A stretch of 12,859 nucleotides of DNA from CALZJC01 sp041574955 (lineage in GTDB: Bacteria > Acidobacteriota > Thermoanaerobaculia > Multivoradales > JAHEKO01): assembly GCA_041574955.1 (NCBI GenBank), contig JBFGNS010000121.1, forward strand, positions 1 through 12,859, read 5' to 3'. This document shows, in pieces, positions 1 through 5,703 of the stretch; the first letter of the stretch is position 1, and every line of letters begins with the position of its first letter. A program made the translations under genes and the position numbers. The notes beneath the pieces were generated by a model. The model had not been told where the DNA came from. It worked only from the letters and a program-made list of their open reading frames with translations, and ran no database searches.

Positions 1-471
1 GAACACCGCGATCTGGCACTCGGCCTCGGTGTCGACCACGATCCCTGCCACCATCGGGACGAGCAGCACGGCGACGGAGACCACCAGCTGCCAGATCGAG
101 ATGCTAAGCGCCCGCTCTTCCGGCTCGCGCGGCAGATCGCGAATCGACGGTGCGGTCCTTCTGTCCTCCCGGCGCCCGATGAGGCCGTCCACGATCGCGG
201 TTACCTGCGAGATCTCTTCGGTCTCCTGCCGGATGGCCTCGAGCAGGGCCGGGAAGGCGTCCCGCTTCAGGGTCTGGCGCAGCACCGAGTGCCACATCGC
301 CCTCGGCCGGTTGACGAAGCGGACCTGCGACTTCGAGATCGCTCCCCCCATCTGCTCGACGATACGCTCGGCCTGCTCCGGGTGGGGGAAAGCCGTCGCC
401 AGGCTTTCGCGCAGGTCGCGAAGGAGCTCGGTCCAGTCGACACGCGCTTTGGAGGCAGGGGGCTCGGTCAT
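1..471 (-). CDS. EAD1-like domain membrane protein (3' end missing)
   Basis: The reading frame starts at ATG 471 and runs open to the window edge, giving 157 residues with the C-terminus missing. Residues about 13-82 match the effector-associated domain EAD1 pattern: an L-rich first helix, FPHPEQAERIVEQMGG at 28-43, QVRFVNRPRAMW at 49-60, then an LLEAIRQE helix. This lines up by eye with the N-terminus of the protease encoded just upstream. A charged linker (about 99-121) leads to one hydrophobic segment, residues about 124-146 (ISIWQLVVSVAVLLVPMVAG), probably a transmembrane helix with the EAD in the cytosol. The ATG overlaps the protease stop as ATGA and has no nearby Shine-Dalgarno sequence, so translational coupling is likely. 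Inference: it is the membrane-anchored partner that recruits the protease by EAD-EAD contact. The missing C-terminus could carry the sensor or output domain. I am confident of the gene and its coupling, and moderately confident of the EAD1 call. Confidence 0.75.
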   Translation of the reverse strand, partial: MTEPPASKARVDWTELLRDLRESLATAFPHPEQAERIVEQMGGAISKSQVRFVNRPRAMWHSVLRQTLKRDAFPALLEAIRQETEEISQVTAIVDGLIGRREDRRTAPSIRDLPREPEERALSISIWQLVVSVAVLLVPMVAGIVVDTEAECQIAVF

Positions 472-1475
472 TGCGTTGGGCTGGGCTCGACGCCTTGGGA
501 TAGCGCGTCGCTGACGATCCTGCCGGCGATCCCCTGGTTGCGGAACACCTCGCGTGAGGTGCCCGGCTCGGGGATGTAGCCGCCGCTGTGATGGAGGGCT
601 CTCACTCGCCAGTCGAGGTCGAAGACCGGCGCGCCGGACGAGCCCGGCAGGGTATCGGTCAGGTACTGCACCCTGCGGTCGTCCGCGTACATCACGCGGT
701 TGTCGTGCAGAGCGACCTCCTGCCGGCGGCCGGCCGGGTGCTGAATGATGGACACCCTCTGACCGACTTCGAGGCGGCTGGCGTCCACCACCAGGCCGCC
801 CCATTGTGCGCTCGGTGCCCCGGCGACCCTGACGATAGTCCAGTCGTCTCCGCCCTGGTAGGCGCTGGTGGCGAAGCAGCCGTCCGGGTCCAGACTGTAC
901 GGAGTCCCGCTCGATGGCGGGTCGTACCGCACTCCGAACTCGGCCGTGGCCTGAGCAGCATCCTCCGGAGTCGAAATCACGTGGTGACAGGTCACCAGGT
1001 AGTCGCCCCGGGTCAGGAAGCCGGTGCCGATCGGTCGGCCGCCGTGACAGATGCGGGCCACGCTGCGCGCCGCCCGAGCGCCCTTCTCCAAGAACTCGAC
1101 GCCGCGAAGGTCCGACTCGCCGAGGATCCGCTCCAGCGAAGCCCTCGATCCTTCCCAGCGCCATCGCGGCCGTGGCCCCAACCGGCCGTCGAGCGAGACC
1201 TCGGCGGCTTTCACCAGCAGCTGCTGATTGGGGTAATCCTCGAAGGCGGCCTTGACGATGGCGTCGACCAGCCCCTGCTTTCGGGCCTCGCGCAGAATGG
1301 AGCTCCAGGTGGCACGCGAGTTGGTGAATGTGACCCGCGACGCATCGAGACCGACGTCGTCGAGGATCACCTGCGCGTCCTCGCGGAACTCGTAGAGGTT
1401 TGCGAGCAGGTCCCTCAGCGACCTGAAGTCGAGGGTCGGAGCCCCCTGCTCCGCGTTCTGCCCTGTCACGACCAT
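468..1475 (-). CDS. EAD1-trypsin-like serine protease fusion
   Basis: A 335-residue protein with no signal peptide, hence cytosolic. Residues about 16-86 form an effector-associated domain 1: LRDLLANLYEFREDAQVIL (20-38), VTFTNSRATW (48-57), AFEDYPNQ (77-84). A linker with RASLERILG (111-119) and FLEKGARAARSVARI (128-142) leads into a chymotrypsin-fold protease. The triad is visible as His165 in LVTCHHVI, Asp211 in DDWTIV and Ser280 in LPGSSGAPVF, so it should be active. EADs are known as homotypic adaptors that tie effectors such as trypsins and caspase-like proteases to NTPase or other sensor proteins in bacterial conflict systems. Here the neighbour carries a second EAD1-like domain. The frame extends to ATG 1550, but I chose ATG 1475: the extra 25 residues are unlike the rest, a TATCAT -10 (1495-1500) lies inside that extension, and the EAD begins soon after 1475. 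Target and trigger are unknown. Confidence 0.88.
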   Translation of the reverse strand: MVVTGQNAEQGAPTLDFRSLRDLLANLYEFREDAQVILDDVGLDASRVTFTNSRATWSSILREARKQGLVDAIVKAAFEDYPNQQLLVKAAEVSLDGRLGPRPRWRWEGSRASLERILGESDLRGVEFLEKGARAARSVARICHGGRPIGTGFLTRGDYLVTCHHVISTPEDAAQATAEFGVRYDPPSSGTPYSLDPDGCFATSAYQGGDDWTIVRVAGAPSAQWGGLVVDASRLEVGQRVSIIQHPAGRRQEVALHDNRVMYADDRRVQYLTDTLPGSSGAPVFDLDWRVRALHHSGGYIPEPGTSREVFRNQGIAGRIVSDALSQGVEPSPTQ

Positions 1476-1494
1476 CGTAAGATCAGCTGCTCCA

Positions 1495-1500
1495 ATGATA
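1495..1500 (-). promoter_or_regulatory. Putative -10 element for the EAD protease operon
   Basis: The minus strand reads TATCAT, 19 bases upstream of the chosen ATG at 1475, so transcription would begin near 1488 and leave a leader of about 13 nt. No good -35 is seen at 17 nt; the direct repeat at 1514-1541 occupies that place. This is a motif-only call. Confidence 0.35.
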
Positions 1501-1513
1501 GCGGAGCCGTGCG

Positions 1514-1541
1514 GTTGCCGAGCTGACGCTGCCGTTGCCGA
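1514..1541 (-). repeat. Direct repeat TCGGCAAC, 20-bp period, upstream of the EAD operon
   Basis: The minus strand carries TCGGCAAC at 1541-1534 and again at 1521-1514, exactly 20 bp apart, which is about two helical turns. The nearer copy covers the position expected for the -35 of the TATCAT promoter. This geometry suits an activator or repressor binding on one DNA face. The repeat is seen in the sequence; its function is inferred. Confidence 0.4.
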
Positions 1542-1728
1542 TCGCTGCACCGGTCCCTAGAGCGCAGCGTGGCGAGAGAGCCCAATGTGGCGAGTTCGGC
1601 TCGGAGGCTCGTGTAGCTGGCGGGGACCGAGCGCGAATTGAGAGGCGAGGCCTGGACCAGGAAGCTGGCTATGGACGACAGGCAGAAGCTAGTGTCCTCG
1701 GCCGCGGAACTCCGAGAGCCCCCAAGCC

Positions 1729-2400
1729 CTACCTCACATCCCGGTACAGCCGCGCCAGCCGGTGCGGCGATACCCCCACCACGTGCAGCGCCCAGATCAG
1801 CCAGTTGAGGGCCACGGTGCGGGCGATGCCGCGCTCGAGGTAGCGGCGCGAGGAGGTGCGCATCCTGAGCGGTAGCACGGCCAGCCGGCCGTGGCGCTTG
1901 AGACGGCGGGCGAAGTCGAGATCCTCGAGGATCGGCCAATCGCGGTAGCCCCCCAGCCGCTCGAACGCGGCGCGGGTGACGAACTGGCCCTGGTCGCCGA
2001 GCGGCAGCCGGGTCAGCCGGGTGCGCAGGTTGACCAGCCGGCTGCCGCGCCGCATCCACCGGTGGTCGCCGTCGAACTCGAGCTCGAAGCCGCCGCCGTC
2101 GGCGCCTTCCGCCACCGCCCGGCGGATGGCTTCGGCGGCGCCGGCCGGCGGCTCGGAGTCGGCGTGCAGAAACAGCAGGATCTCCGCCCGGGTGGCGGCG
2201 GCCCCGCGGTTGAGCTGAGGCCCGCGGCCGGCGCTGCCGGCCACCACCCGCGCGCCGAGCGCGCGCGCCGCCTCGGCGGTGCGGTCGCCGCTGCCGCCGT
2301 CGCTCACCACCAGCTCGTCGGCGAAGCCGTCGAGCGCGGGCAGCAGCCGGCGGATCGCGCCTTCCTCGTCGAGGGTCGGGATGATCACGGCCAGGCGCAT
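1729..2400 (-). CDS. TIGR04283-family glycosyltransferase (family 2 fold)
   Basis: A 223-residue GT-A family glycosyltransferase. The first strand MRLAVIIPTLDEE (1-13) is the classic start and fixes the ATG at 2400; the upstream in-frame codons read as moaC antisense. Further motifs are VVSDGGSGDRT (31-41) for nucleotide-sugar binding, the metal-binding FLHADS (77-82), PLGDQGQF (133-140) and PILEDLDFARRLKR (156-169) with an acidic pair. A hydrophobic tail (about 195-210) could lie on the membrane. Such short proteins are named TIGR04283, sometimes 'arsenosugar biosynthesis glycosyltransferase' or 'rSAM/selenodomain-associated transferase 2'. No arsenic or radical-SAM neighbour is visible, so the substrate is open. 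It is divergent from moaC across 34 bp. No Shine-Dalgarno is visible, in keeping with a short leader. Confidence 0.88.
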   Translation of the reverse strand: MRLAVIIPTLDEEGAIRRLLPALDGFADELVVSDGGSGDRTAEAARALGARVVAGSAGRGPQLNRGAAATRAEILLFLHADSEPPAGAAEAIRRAVAEGADGGGFELEFDGDHRWMRRGSRLVNLRTRLTRLPLGDQGQFVTRAAFERLGGYRDWPILEDLDFARRLKRHGRLAVLPLRMRTSSRRYLERGIARTVALNWLIWALHVVGVSPHRLARLYRDVR

Positions 2401-2417
2401 GGCGGGGCGGAAGCCGG

Positions 2418-2427
2418 TGCTAGCATA
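2418..2427. promoter_or_regulatory. Symmetric divergent -10 element (moaC / glycosyltransferase)
   Basis: The plus strand reads TGCTAGCATA. Rightward it is an extended -10 (TGC plus TAGCAT, 2421-2426); leftward the same bases give TATGCT (2427-2422). TGCTAGCA is a perfect palindrome. Predicted start points are about 2433-2435 for moaC and about 2415 for the glycosyltransferase. No convincing -35 exists on either side, as expected for extended -10 promoters. Confidence 0.5.
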
Positions 2428-2434
2428 CTCGCGC

Positions 2435-2905
2435 ATGAGCAGCGACAGCCCGTTCAGCCACCTCGACGGCCTCGGCCAGGCGCAGATGGTGGACGTGTCG
2501 GGCAAGCCGGTGACGCGGCGCGTGGCCGAGGCCTCGTGCGTCGTCCTGCTGACACCGCAGACCGTGCTGCGGCTGGCCAACCTGCCCAAGGGAGACGCCT
2601 ACTCGGTGGCCCGGCTGGCGGGCATCCAGGCGGCCAAGCGCACCGGCGAGTGGATACCGCTCGCCCACACCCTCAACCTCGACCAGGTGGACGTCGAGCT
2701 GGTGCCGGTGACCGAGGGCGTGCGGGTGCGCAGCCGGGTGATCTGCACCGCCCGTACCGGTGCCGAGATGGAGGCGTTGGTGGCCTGCTCGGCGGCGGCG
2801 CTGGCGCTCTACGACATGGTCAAGTCGGTCGAGCGCGGCGCCGCCGTCACCGACCTGCGGCTGGACGCCAAGAGCGGCGGCCGCTCAGGCGACTACCGGC
2901 GCTGA
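2435..2905 (+). CDS. moaC: Cyclic pyranopterin monophosphate synthase MoaC
   Basis: A 156-residue MoaC, which makes cyclic pyranopterin monophosphate from the MoaA product in molybdenum cofactor synthesis. It is a cytosolic hexamer in known cases. Residues matching the E. coli active site are present: Lys52 (PKGD), His78 (IPLAHTL), Glu111 and Glu113 (TGAEMEAL), Asp127 and Lys130 (YDMVK). The usual IPLCHPL motif is IPLAHTL here, a mild change that keeps the His. The N-terminal FSHLDGLGQAQMVDVS is the typical family start and supports ATG 2435. The start lies 8 bases after a TAGCAT -10 with no Shine-Dalgarno, so the mRNA is probably leaderless. No other mo genes are in the window. The DUF1343 gene follows after 7 bp, so co-transcription is likely. 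Confidence 0.95.
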   Translation: MSSDSPFSHLDGLGQAQMVDVSGKPVTRRVAEASCVVLLTPQTVLRLANLPKGDAYSVARLAGIQAAKRTGEWIPLAHTLNLDQVDVELVPVTEGVRVRSRVICTARTGAEMEALVACSAAALALYDMVKSVERGAAVTDLRLDAKSGGRSGDYRR

Positions 2906-2912
2906 GCTGCTG

Positions 2913-4094
2913 ATGCTCACCGGGCTCGACCGCCTGCTCGAGCGGCCCGAGCGGCTCAGCGGGCGGCGCTACGCCCTGCTGGCGCACGCCGCCGCGGTCA
3001 CCGCCGAGCTGGAGCCGGCGCATCTGGCGCTGGCGGCGCGGGCGCCGACGCCGCCGGAGCTGCTGCTCGCTCCCGAGCACGGCTACCACGGCGTGGAGCA
3101 GGACATGGTGCCGGCCGCCGAGCGGCGCGATCCGTGGACCGGCATCCCGGTGCTGTCGCTCTACGGCGCCGACGCCGCCTCGCTGCGGCCGTCGCCCGAG
3201 GCGTTCGCCGGCCTCGACCTGCTGGTGGTCGACCTGCAGGACATCGGCGCCCGCTACTACACCTATGCCGCCACCGCGGTGTGGGCGGCGCAGGCGGCGC
3301 TGGCGGCGGGCTGCGAGGTGCTGGTGCTGGACCGGCCCAACCCGCTGGGTGGCGACGAGGTCGAGGGCAACCTGCGCCGCGCGGGGTACGAGTCGTTCGT
3401 CGGCGCCTTCGAGCTGCCGGTGCGCCACGGCCTGACCCTGGGCGAGCTGGTGCGGCTGGAGGCCGCGCGCGGCGGCTGGGGCGACGGGCTCGAGGTGGTG
3501 GCGATGTCAGGCTGGCGGCGCGACCGGCTGTGGCCCGAGCTGGGCCGGCCGTGGGTCGCCCCGTCGCCCAACATTCCGCGCTTCGAGAGCGCCCTGGTGT
3601 TTCCCGGCTGCTGCCTGATCGAGGGCACCGAGCTGTCCGAGGGGCGCGGCACGACGCGCCCGTTCGAGCTGGTGGGCGGACCCGGCATCGACGCGCCGGC
3701 GCTGGCCGCCCGGCTGGGCGAGGCCGGCATCGGAGGAGCCGCCTTCACCCCCGTCTACTTCCGGCCGCAGTTCCAGAAGCACGCTGGCGAGCTGTGCGGC
3801 GGCGTCCAGATCCACGTCACGGACGCGCGTCGCTTCCGCCCGTATCGCACCGGGGTCCAGCTGCTGGCGGCGCTGCGCGCGGCGGCCGGCGAGCGGTTCG
3901 TCTGGCGGCGCGAGCCGTACGAGTTCGTCGCCGACCGGCCGGCCGTCGACCTGCTGAGCGGCGACAGGGTGCTGCGCGAGGCGCTCGACGGCGGCGGCGA
4001 CCTCGACCGCTGGCTGGCGAGCTGGGCCGACGACGAGCGCGCGTTCCGCGAGGAGCGGCGAGGGGTGCTGCTCTACCCGGAGGGCGGGAGCTGA
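2913..4094 (+). CDS. namZ: DUF1343 / NamZ-type exo-beta-N-acetylmuramidase
   Basis: A 393-residue DUF1343 protein. The family (GH171) includes B. subtilis NamZ, which removes terminal MurNAc from peptidoglycan fragments. Family blocks in order: TGLDRLL (3-9), LLAPEHGYHG (51-60), DLQDIGARYYTY (107-118), VLDRPNPLGG (138-147), PVRHGLTLGEL (169-179), SPNIP (218-222) and IEGTELSEGRGTTRPFE (236-252). ATG 2913 was chosen because the conserved domain begins at once; the upstream frame is moaC out of frame. There is no signal peptide, unlike secreted members, so this copy should act in the cytosol, perhaps in muropeptide recycling. The usual NQTG-like loop after the first strand is replaced by AHAAAVT, so this may be a divergent subfamily. 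It starts 7 bp after moaC stops. The family is certain; the exact substrate is inferred. Confidence 0.88.
   Translation: MLTGLDRLLERPERLSGRRYALLAHAAAVTAELEPAHLALAARAPTPPELLLAPEHGYHGVEQDMVPAAERRDPWTGIPVLSLYGADAASLRPSPEAFAGLDLLVVDLQDIGARYYTYAATAVWAAQAALAAGCEVLVLDRPNPLGGDEVEGNLRRAGYESFVGAFELPVRHGLTLGELVRLEAARGGWGDGLEVVAMSGWRRDRLWPELGRPWVAPSPNIPRFESALVFPGCCLIEGTELSEGRGTTRPFELVGGPGIDAPALAARLGEAGIGGAAFTPVYFRPQFQKHAGELCGGVQIHVTDARRFRPYRTGVQLLAALRAAAGERFVWRREPYEFVADRPAVDLLSGDRVLREALDGGGDLDRWLASWADDERAFREERRGVLLYPEGGS
4079..4084 (+). promoter_or_regulatory. Strong Shine-Dalgarno pointing to a CTG start
   Basis: GGAGGG at 4079-4084 lies inside the end of the DUF1343 gene. Counting from GGAGG there are 7 bases to CTG 4091, the ideal spacing. 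No ATG or GTG lies at that distance, so this site decides the start of the next gene. Confidence 0.5.
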
Positions 4095-4507
4095 AGCCCC
4101 AGGTCTGGCTGGCGGTGGAGGAGGGGCCGGAGGCGTTTGCGCCGCTGGTGGCGGCGCTGGCGGCGGGTGGCCAGCGCGCCGGCTGGCTCGAGCTGGGTGG
4201 CCAGGCGCCGGCACCGCTGCCGCCCTCGCTGGCGGCGGCAGCCGGCGCCGGGGTGCTGCGGGCGGTGGCGGTGGGTGGCGGCCGGGTGGTGAGCGTCAAG
4301 CCGGTGACCGGCAGGCCGGTCATGCAGGATCTGGCGCGCGAGCACTTTCGCGGCTGCCTGGTGGTGCTGGTGCGGGGCGCCGGCGAGCTGGCGCGGCTGG
4401 CGCCGGAGGACGACGGCTGGCGACTCACCCGGCGCGACGGCGGCAGCCTCCGTTGGTCGACCGCCGAGCTCGTCAGCGCTCTCGGCCGGCCGTCACGGTG
4501 GCGGTAG
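4091..4507 (+). CDS. Small protein of unknown function, probable CTG start
   Basis: I do not recognise this 138-residue protein. It opens with a predicted beta strand (KPQVWLAVEEG, 2-12), then a helix (about 14-26), a strand at GWLELGG, a glycine-rich strand pair near AVAVGGGRVVSVKPVTG (about 57-73), a helix (MQDLAREHF), a strand (CLVVLVRG) and a C-terminal part with WRLTRRDGG and STAELVSALG. This looks like a compact alpha/beta domain. No signal peptide or membrane helix is seen. The start is inferred: CTG 4091 overlaps the DUF1343 stop as CTGA and has a well-placed GGAGG; the first in-frame GTG (4115) would cut the first strand and has a worse upstream site. Codon use matches its neighbours. 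Coupling to the DUF1343 gene suggests a related role, but that is a guess. Confidence 0.65.
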   Translation: MKPQVWLAVEEGPEAFAPLVAALAAGGQRAGWLELGGQAPAPLPPSLAAAAGAGVLRAVAVGGGRVVSVKPVTGRPVMQDLAREHFRGCLVVLVRGAGELARLAPEDDGWRLTRRDGGSLRWSTAELVSALGRPSRWR

Positions 4508-4533
4508 CGAAGGCTCTTGGAGAGCACACCGTG

Positions 4534-4565
4534 GCGCCGTCGGGGCGCCGTCGGGGCGTCGCGGG
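4534..4565. repeat. 11-bp tandem repeat next to the aminotransferase promoter
   Basis: The unit GCGCCGTCGGG occurs at 4534-4544 and 4545-4555, followed by a degenerate third copy (4556-4565). The array ends 2 bp before the -35 at 4568. An 11-bp period keeps each copy on about the same DNA face, which would suit a regulator. The repeat is seen; a role is inferred. Confidence 0.5.
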
Positions 4566-4567
4566 CG

Positions 4568-4596
4568 TTGACCCCCAGGCGCCCCGGTGCCACAAT
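4568..4596 (+). promoter_or_regulatory. Sigma70-type promoter of the aminotransferase-serA-ddl operon
   Basis: TTGACC at 4568-4573, a spacer of exactly 17 bases, then CACAAT at 4591-4596 preceded by TGC (extended -10). The expected start is about 4603. A small dyad, TGCCG/CGGCA (4596-4610), sits over the start site and could form a 5' hairpin or an operator half. Confidence 0.65.
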
Positions 4597-4609
4597 GCCG
4601 CTGTGCGGC

Positions 4610-4636
4610 ATGAGGTCCGCCGCAACACCCCGATGA
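4610..4636 (+). CDS. Possible 8-codon upstream ORF (leader peptide MRSAATPR)
   Basis: ATG 4610 opens a short frame encoding MRSAATPR. Its TGA (4634-4636) overlaps the aminotransferase ATG (4633-4635) as ATGA. The ATG lies about 7 nt after the predicted transcription start, so it could be read almost leaderless. The main gene has no Shine-Dalgarno within reach (GAGG at 4612-4615 is 17 nt away), so translation of the peptide may feed ribosomes to it. It has one Ser codon, too few to argue for classic serine attenuation. Small enough to arise by chance. Confidence 0.35.
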   Translation: MRSAATPR

Positions 4637-5700
4637 CCGAGTCGATCCGCTTCTTCCTGCCGGGCCCGACGTTCGTCCCGGCCGATGTGCTGGCCGCCCA
4701 GGCGCGGCCGATGCTGGGCCACCGCTCGCCCGCCTTCAAGGAGCTGTACGCGACTCTCGGACCCCGCCTGCAGCAGGTCTTCCGCACCGCGGGCGACGTG
4801 ATGGTGGCCACCGCCAGCTCCACCCTGGTGATGGAGGGCGCGATCGTCTCGACCGTCGCCAGCGACGTACTGCACCTGACCTGCGGCGCCTTCGCCGAGC
4901 GCTGGCACCAGATCAGCCTCAGCCACGGCCGCAACGCCGATACGGTGACCGCGCCGTGGGGCCAGGCGATCGATCCGGAGCTGGTGCGGCGGGCGCTCAG
5001 GCGCAAGCGGTACGAGGCGGTGGCGGTGACCCACAACGAGACCTCGACCGGCGTGCTCAACCCGCTCGCCGAGATCGCCGCCGTGGTGCGCGAGGAGTCG
5101 GACGCGCTGATCCTGGTGGACGCCGTCTCGGGTCTCGGCGGCGCCCGGCTCGAGGCCGACGCCTGGGGGCTCGACGTGGTGCTGGCGGGCTCGCAGAAGG
5201 CGCTGGCGGTGCCGCCCGGGCTGGTGTTCTTCACCTTCTCCGAGCGCGCCGCCGAGCGCGCCGCCGCGATCGAGCACCGCGGCTTCTACACCGACCTGCT
5301 GCGCTACCGAGACAAGCACCGCGCCGGCGGCACCATCACGACGCCGGCGATGGCGCAGATCTACGCCGCGGACCGCCAGCTCGACAACATGCTGGAAGAG
5401 GGGATGGAGGCGCGCTGGCGGCGTCACCTGGAGCTCAGGAAGCAGACCGCGGCGTGGGCCCGAGCGCGCGGCGTCGGCTACGCGTCGGCCGAGCCTTTCC
5501 GCTCACCGACCGTCAGCTGCCTAAAGCCGCCGGCCGGCGTCGAGGCGCCCCGGCTGGTCGAGCAGTTGGCCGCGCTGGGTTTCACGGTGGGCGGCGGCTA
5601 CGGGCCGTGGAAGCCCGAGACCTTCCGCATCGGCCACATGGGCGAGGTGCGGCGGCGCGACCTGGCGAACCTGCTCGAGGCCGTCGACTCGCTGCTCTGA
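4633..5700 (+). CDS. Class V aminotransferase, probable phosphoserine aminotransferase
   Basis: A 355-residue PLP enzyme of the alanine-glyoxylate / serine-glyoxylate type of class V aminotransferases. It starts with FFLPGPTFVPADVL (7-20), the usual opening. The PLP lysine is Lys189 in LAGSQKAL, with Asp163 in LVDAVSGLGG for the pyridine nitrogen. HNETSTG (134-140) and FRIGHMGE (331-338) are family blocks. It lies 3 bp before serA, so its likely job is converting 3-phosphohydroxypyruvate to phosphoserine, a role known for related class V enzymes where classical SerC is absent. Alanine-glyoxylate or serine-glyoxylate activity is the alternative, and sequence reading alone does not separate them. 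ATG 4633 was chosen because the upstream frame contains the promoter. It is the first gene of the operon with serA and ddl. Confidence 0.88.
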   Translation: MTESIRFFLPGPTFVPADVLAAQARPMLGHRSPAFKELYATLGPRLQQVFRTAGDVMVATASSTLVMEGAIVSTVASDVLHLTCGAFAERWHQISLSHGRNADTVTAPWGQAIDPELVRRALRRKRYEAVAVTHNETSTGVLNPLAEIAAVVREESDALILVDAVSGLGGARLEADAWGLDVVLAGSQKALAVPPGLVFFTFSERAAERAAAIEHRGFYTDLLRYRDKHRAGGTITTPAMAQIYAADRQLDNMLEEGMEARWRRHLELRKQTAAWARARGVGYASAEPFRSPTVSCLKPPAGVEAPRLVEQLAALGFTVGGGYGPWKPETFRIGHMGEVRRRDLANLLEAVDSLL

Positions 5701-5703
5701 GCC

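Larger units (their letters stand above)
1476..1728. other. Non-coding gap between glycosyltransferase and EAD operon
   Basis: This 253-bp stretch holds the promoter and repeat noted above and otherwise shows no RNA gene or clear terminator. An open minus-strand frame crosses it, but its residue usage (rich in S, R, L and Q, no motif) is not convincing. GC is about 65% in the line from 1621, lower than in the core genes to the right. Confidence 0.5.

Noticed and set aside
29..514. Plus-strand open frame of 161 codons at the left end
   Set aside because: Antisense to the EAD1-membrane gene; low-complexity S/R-rich product with no motif.
588..1526. Plus-strand open frame of 312 codons
   Set aside because: Antisense to the protease with its catalytic triad; product shows no recognisable fold.
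1476..1550. Longer N-terminus (25 extra residues) of the EAD1-protease
   Set aside because: The -10 candidate lies within it and the extension does not look like EAD sequence; start at 1475 preferred, though not proven.
1466..2059. Minus-strand open frame bridging the glycosyltransferase and the gap
   Set aside because: Out of frame with the glycosyltransferase; R/P/A-rich first half is a shadow and the second half, over the gap, shows no motif. It could hide a decayed gene, but nothing supports one.
1729..2400. Calling the glycosyltransferase an arsenosugar enzyme from its family name
   Set aside because: No arsM, radical-SAM or arsenic resistance gene nearby; the family name alone does not support the substrate.
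3817..5427. Minus-strand open frame of 536 codons
   Set aside because: Antisense to three genes and the intergenic promoter; H/R/G/A-rich composition typical of GC-rich shadow frames.
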